A stretch of 64,000 nt of DNA from Dyadobacter sp. (GTDB lineage Bacteria; Bacteroidota; Bacteroidia; Cytophagales; Spirosomataceae), in assembly GCF_017744695.1 (NCBI RefSeq), contig NZ_JAGIAS010000004.1:62001-126000 (forward strand). The letters run 5' to 3'. Below the pieces are notes generated by a model that saw only the letters and a list, made by a program, of their open reading frames with translations, did no database searches and had not been told where the DNA came from. Below are positions 61,027-64,000 of this stretch, one piece after another (within the stretch, counting starts at the first letter, position 1; the number at the start of each line of letters is the position of its first letter). The position numbers were made by a program, and so were the translations under genes.

Positions 61027-62163
61027 ATGTCGCTGATTTTATGTGCAATGATGGCATTCGCAGCCAGGCAGCCTTCTTTTTCAGACCAAACACTTGTGAA
61101 CAAAATCATCACTCCGATTCCACAAACCAAACAACATTTCGAAATACTCGACGGATTGAGGGGCGTCGCCGCATTGGCCGTTGTCCTATTTCATTTTATG
61201 GAATGGATCTATACCAATCCCGAAAAAAACTTTATCGGGCATGGTTTCCTGGCTGTTGATTTCTTCTTTTGCCTTTCAGGATTTGTAATCGCTTACGCCT
61301 ACGACGATCGCATGGCAACAATGGGCCTTCGCAAATTTTTCATTGCCCGGATCATCAGGCTGCATCCGCTGGTTATCGCAGGATCGGTGCTAGGCTTATT
61401 AGCATTCCTGTTCGACCCGTTTGGCGGCCATCCTGACTCGTATAGCACAGGCAAAATCGCCCTCGCATTCCTTTGCTCCCTATTTCTTGTTCCACTCCCG
61501 GTAATTGCCGATCGCGCATTTAACCTGTTCAGTTTCAATGCACCGGCATGGTCATTATTCTGGGAATATATTGCCAATATCGCTTACGCATTCGTGCTTC
61601 ATCGGATTGCCCGCAGTTACCTGCTCCTGCTGACCATACTTTCCGCGGTCACGCTTTGCTTTGTCGCTTACCGTTCGGGCAATTTACTGGGCGGGTGGAG
61701 TGGGCCTACCTTTTGGGACGGAGCCGCCCGCGTCTCGTATTCCTTTTTGGCAGGATTGCTTATTCAACGTTCCAACTGGATCATCCGAAACAAGCTTGGA
61801 TTTATCGGCCTGAGCATATTACTGTTGCTGGCCTTCGTAATGCCGTTTTCCAAATGGAACTGGGTATCCGAACCTTTGGTGGTACTGTTTTACTTTCCCT
61901 TGCTGATAGCCTTGAGCGCGGGGACTACCTTTCCTCGCTTGAAAGAGGTTTGCGCATTTTCGGGGAAGATTTCCTACCCGTTGTACATGACGCATTATGC
62001 TGCGCTATGGATGTTCGGTAATTACTATACGACTCATAAACCCGACAACACGCAATTAACGCTCATTATTGTGAGTGGAATAATCCTATTGATCGGGGCG
62101 GCGTATCTGGTGATGGTGGTTTTTGACACGCCTGCGAGGAAGTATTTAAACGGTAAAAGATAG
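61027..62163 (+). CDS. Acyltransferase family 3 membrane protein (OafA/YrhL type)
   Basis: A 378-residue integral membrane acyltransferase with about ten helices. The family motif LDGLRGVAALAVVLFHF places the conserved His in the first helix; ARIIRLHP and LSGFVIAYAY follow. Such enzymes O-acetylate or otherwise acylate polysaccharides or lipids. ATG 61027 starts the frame, but a later ATG (61051) is also possible. It lies alone between the pseudogene and the convergent C25 peptidase. Confidence 0.88.
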   Translation: MSLILCAMMAFAARQPSFSDQTLVNKIITPIPQTKQHFEILDGLRGVAALAVVLFHFMEWIYTNPEKNFIGHGFLAVDFFFCLSGFVIAYAYDDRMATMGLRKFFIARIIRLHPLVIAGSVLGLLAFLFDPFGGHPDSYSTGKIALAFLCSLFLVPLPVIADRAFNLFSFNAPAWSLFWEYIANIAYAFVLHRIARSYLLLLTILSAVTLCFVAYRSGNLLGGWSGPTFWDGAARVSYSFLAGLLIQRSNWIIRNKLGFIGLSILLLLAFVMPFSKWNWVSEPLVVLFYFPLLIALSAGTTFPRLKEVCAFSGKISYPLYMTHYAALWMFGNYYTTHKPDNTQLTLIIVSGIILLIGAAYLVMVVFDTPARKYLNGKR

Positions 62164-62231
62164 TTGCTCACCTGATGAAATTAATGAGTCATACTGCTCA
62201 CCAACCGCCTCGAATGTCTGCACGGCATATT

Positions 62232-64000
62232 TCATTCTCTTGTCATAATCACTTTACCCGTTTTTATGTCAGTTATGCCCCCCTCGCTTCCCAAAAGAAT
62301 TACTTTATAATAATACAGGCCAGCAGCAATATCCGGCCGGGCCCAGTACCACTCTATAACCGAAGATAAATCAGAAACCTCCACGGGATTGTCTTCAATT
62401 ATATTTCCCCACTGATTATAAATAACATATCGGACCGATTTCAATTGCGACAGGCCAGCCGCCTTCAACTCAAATCGTAAGTACGAAGTGGCGGGATTCG
62501 GGCTAACGACCAGGCTGTGCTGCATTTCTTCTGCCGTGGCAATTTCAAAATACATACGATATGGCTGGGTTACTTCATTGCCTGACAAGTCCCTCGCATC
62601 GACCATCATTTCATATTTTCCCGGCCCCAACGTAGTTAAATAGTCGAATACCAACTCTCTGCTTCCCATTGCCTGCATTTTGATAGTATTGCCGGCATAA
62701 GTGATTCTTTCAAAATCACAGTCGTCATTCTTGCAGGGCTTTATAAAAATATCGACGAGCGTCGTGTCGGGAGAAAGCACTCGGTCGTCGTTAAGCGAAA
62801 TGCGAAAAGATGGATTGGACGACATTAATTCGGCTTGTTTGAGGAAGCGCCCGTTGGTTTTTATCGTCAGAATTGGAGGAATATTGTCCTTTGACGATTT
62901 GTTGGAGAACATATTTTTGTCCTTCACCAAATTCCAGTCCACATGCAATTCCGCAACATTATTGTCGCGGGTAAGTTCTTTCAAAGTCTGTCCCGGGTCG
63001 ATTTGCGCCTTGACCGATTTCAGATCTTTTTTATTCGGAAATGATATTTTCAGAATTTGCTGAGATGCAAAGGCATTTACATTGACCTTCCTGACATTCG
63101 CCCCCGTGACACCCGAGCAGACAACTTCCAGCGGTATGACCTGCCCTTTCGCAAATCTGCCGAAATTCGCCAATTCAATAGTCAGTCTCAGCGAATCCGA
63201 TTGTCCTATCGTCTTATTCACCGAATCGGAAAACAATGTAATGCCGTCCTCTGTTCCGATGGAATAGTCGGGTTCAGCGGCAGTAAGTAGCCGCAATGCA
63301 GGATCGCCTTGCAGCAACGATTGGTGCACATAGGCGATATTGTACTGATCTTTGTATTTGGACAAAATGTCGTTGGCCACCGCCAGCTGAATTTTGCCAA
63401 TCGGCAGGTTCGCCGTAGCCGGATTCTCAAACATGTGATGATAGAGTGAATTGAGATATGTAATCCCCGGGCTCACGAAGCTCTCATACGAACTGGCAAT
63501 AACCGCAATGGCGCCGCGATCTGGTGCTACGAGCCAGTCGAGCGAAAGCGTAATCCGGTCGGCCGCCTTGGGATTGGCTGGTGCCGGGTTGAACCGGTTA
63601 CAGAATACATTCCCCACCCCACAACCATTGAAATACATCACCGGGTATTTGTTCAAATTGTGGTACCCTCTGTCTGCATCCCTGACATGGCCGATATTAG
63701 GATCCGTGATAATCGTTGAGCCATGCCCGAAAAATGTGATCATTCCCACGCCCTCATTTAGGTCTGCTGCAATGTCCACGGGTTCCACTTCCTCGGTCGG
63801 CTGATGTTTCGCGTAGGACTTCACTGTTCCACCAAAAAAACCTTTTTGCACCGCCGGTTCCAAGGCATGCAGATAATCGCGCAGCTGAATGATTTCGCTC
63901 GTCGTTTTGCCTCCGCTCAAATGAAGTACCTTCTTGCGCCAGCCCGACTCCTCGGGCGCAGCCGCCTCGTAAGCCTTCACTTTTTGAAGGTAATCGGTGA
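62232..64000 (-). CDS. C25 family cysteine peptidase (gingipain/PorU type), N-terminus outside window
   Basis: The C-terminal part of a C25 peptidase; the frame is still open at the right edge (TDYLQKVKAYE), so the start is missing. The catalytic pair is visible: His in MITFFGHGS and Cys in VMYFNGCGVGN. An immunoglobulin-like part follows, and a sorting domain (VVSPNPATSYLRFELK, YNQWGNIIEDNPVEVSD, GLYYYKVIL) ends it, as in T9SS cargo. Some Bacteroidota proteins of this layout are PorU-like sortases; others are secreted proteases. The missing part would be needed to decide. Confidence 0.88.
   Translation of the reverse strand, partial: TDYLQKVKAYEAAAPEESGWRKKVLHLSGGKTTSEIIQLRDYLHALEPAVQKGFFGGTVKSYAKHQPTEEVEPVDIAADLNEGVGMITFFGHGSTIITDPNIGHVRDADRGYHNLNKYPVMYFNGCGVGNVFCNRFNPAPANPKAADRITLSLDWLVAPDRGAIAVIASSYESFVSPGITYLNSLYHHMFENPATANLPIGKIQLAVANDILSKYKDQYNIAYVHQSLLQGDPALRLLTAAEPDYSIGTEDGITLFSDSVNKTIGQSDSLRLTIELANFGRFAKGQVIPLEVVCSGVTGANVRKVNVNAFASQQILKISFPNKKDLKSVKAQIDPGQTLKELTRDNNVAELHVDWNLVKDKNMFSNKSSKDNIPPILTIKTNGRFLKQAELMSSNPSFRISLNDDRVLSPDTTLVDIFIKPCKNDDCDFERITYAGNTIKMQAMGSRELVFDYLTTLGPGKYEMMVDARDLSGNEVTQPYRMYFEIATAEEMQHSLVVSPNPATSYLRFELKAAGLSQLKSVRYVIYNQWGNIIEDNPVEVSDLSSVIEWYWARPDIAAGLYYYKVILLGSEGGITDIKTGKVIMTRE

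Overview
The window looks like the chromosome of a Bacteroidota bacterium of the order Cytophagales, most likely a Dyadobacter-type member of the Spirosomaceae. The evidence is: Bacteroidota promoter -7 boxes (TAnnTTTG) at several genes, surface proteins with type IX secretion C-terminal sorting domains, Bacteroidota-restricted families (DUF6787-like, DUF6934-like, C25 peptidase, FdtA/FdtB pair, TPP-riboswitch-controlled TonB receptor), few Shine-Dalgarno sequences and roughly half GC by eye. The genus is inference. No phage, insertion sequence or CRISPR array was seen. About 50 protein genes and one tRNA gene are described; the genes at both window edges are cut.

Region by region: 0-17 kb is mostly core metabolism: an SGNH-like lipoprotein, MscS channel, Ffh, a phosphatase-family enzyme, a lone nuoN, a DUF6934-like pair, a TraB/GumN protein, an M28 peptidase, TypA/BipA, glutamate dehydrogenase and a PhoR-like kinase. 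Two repeat-rich intergenic zones follow: 15.03-15.59 kb (10-bp tandem units facing each other across a hairpin, plus a REP-like palindrome) and 17.02-17.13 kb (three DnaA-box matches, two in a 47-bp palindrome). 17.6-21 kb holds a fatty acyl-AMP ligase, an acyl carrier protein and a sodium:solute symporter. 21-26 kb holds a Kef-type antiporter with a KefF-like flavoprotein, then quinone reductase, TetR and SDR genes with two matching candidate operators. 27-30.2 kb is an operon for an amino-deoxysugar (FdtA, FdtB, glycosyltransferase, methyltransferase) whose junctions all overlap by ATGA.

30-48 kb carries a polytopic membrane protein, SbcC without SbcD, a GH3-family protein, an S41 protease translationally coupled to ornithine aminotransferase, a RelE/ParE toxin-antitoxin pair, a TPP riboswitch with a TonB receptor, a HTH-DUF433/PIN-like pair, hemE, a GmhB-like phosphatase and arginine decarboxylase. 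47.6-54.3 kb is a TetR-TolC-adaptor-RND efflux operon with an 8-bp tandem array directly before the pump gene. After tRNA-Pro(GGG), 54.9-64 kb is a surface-protein region: an S8 protease with a sorting domain, a protein with nine 17-residue repeats, a decayed tail-fibre-like gene, an acyltransferase and a truncated C25 (gingipain/PorU-type) peptidase.

The most unusual signals are the two intergenic repeat zones, in-frame 15-bp tandem repeats in three unrelated genes, the tandem array inside the efflux operon, and the compact FAAL-ACP-symporter cassette.
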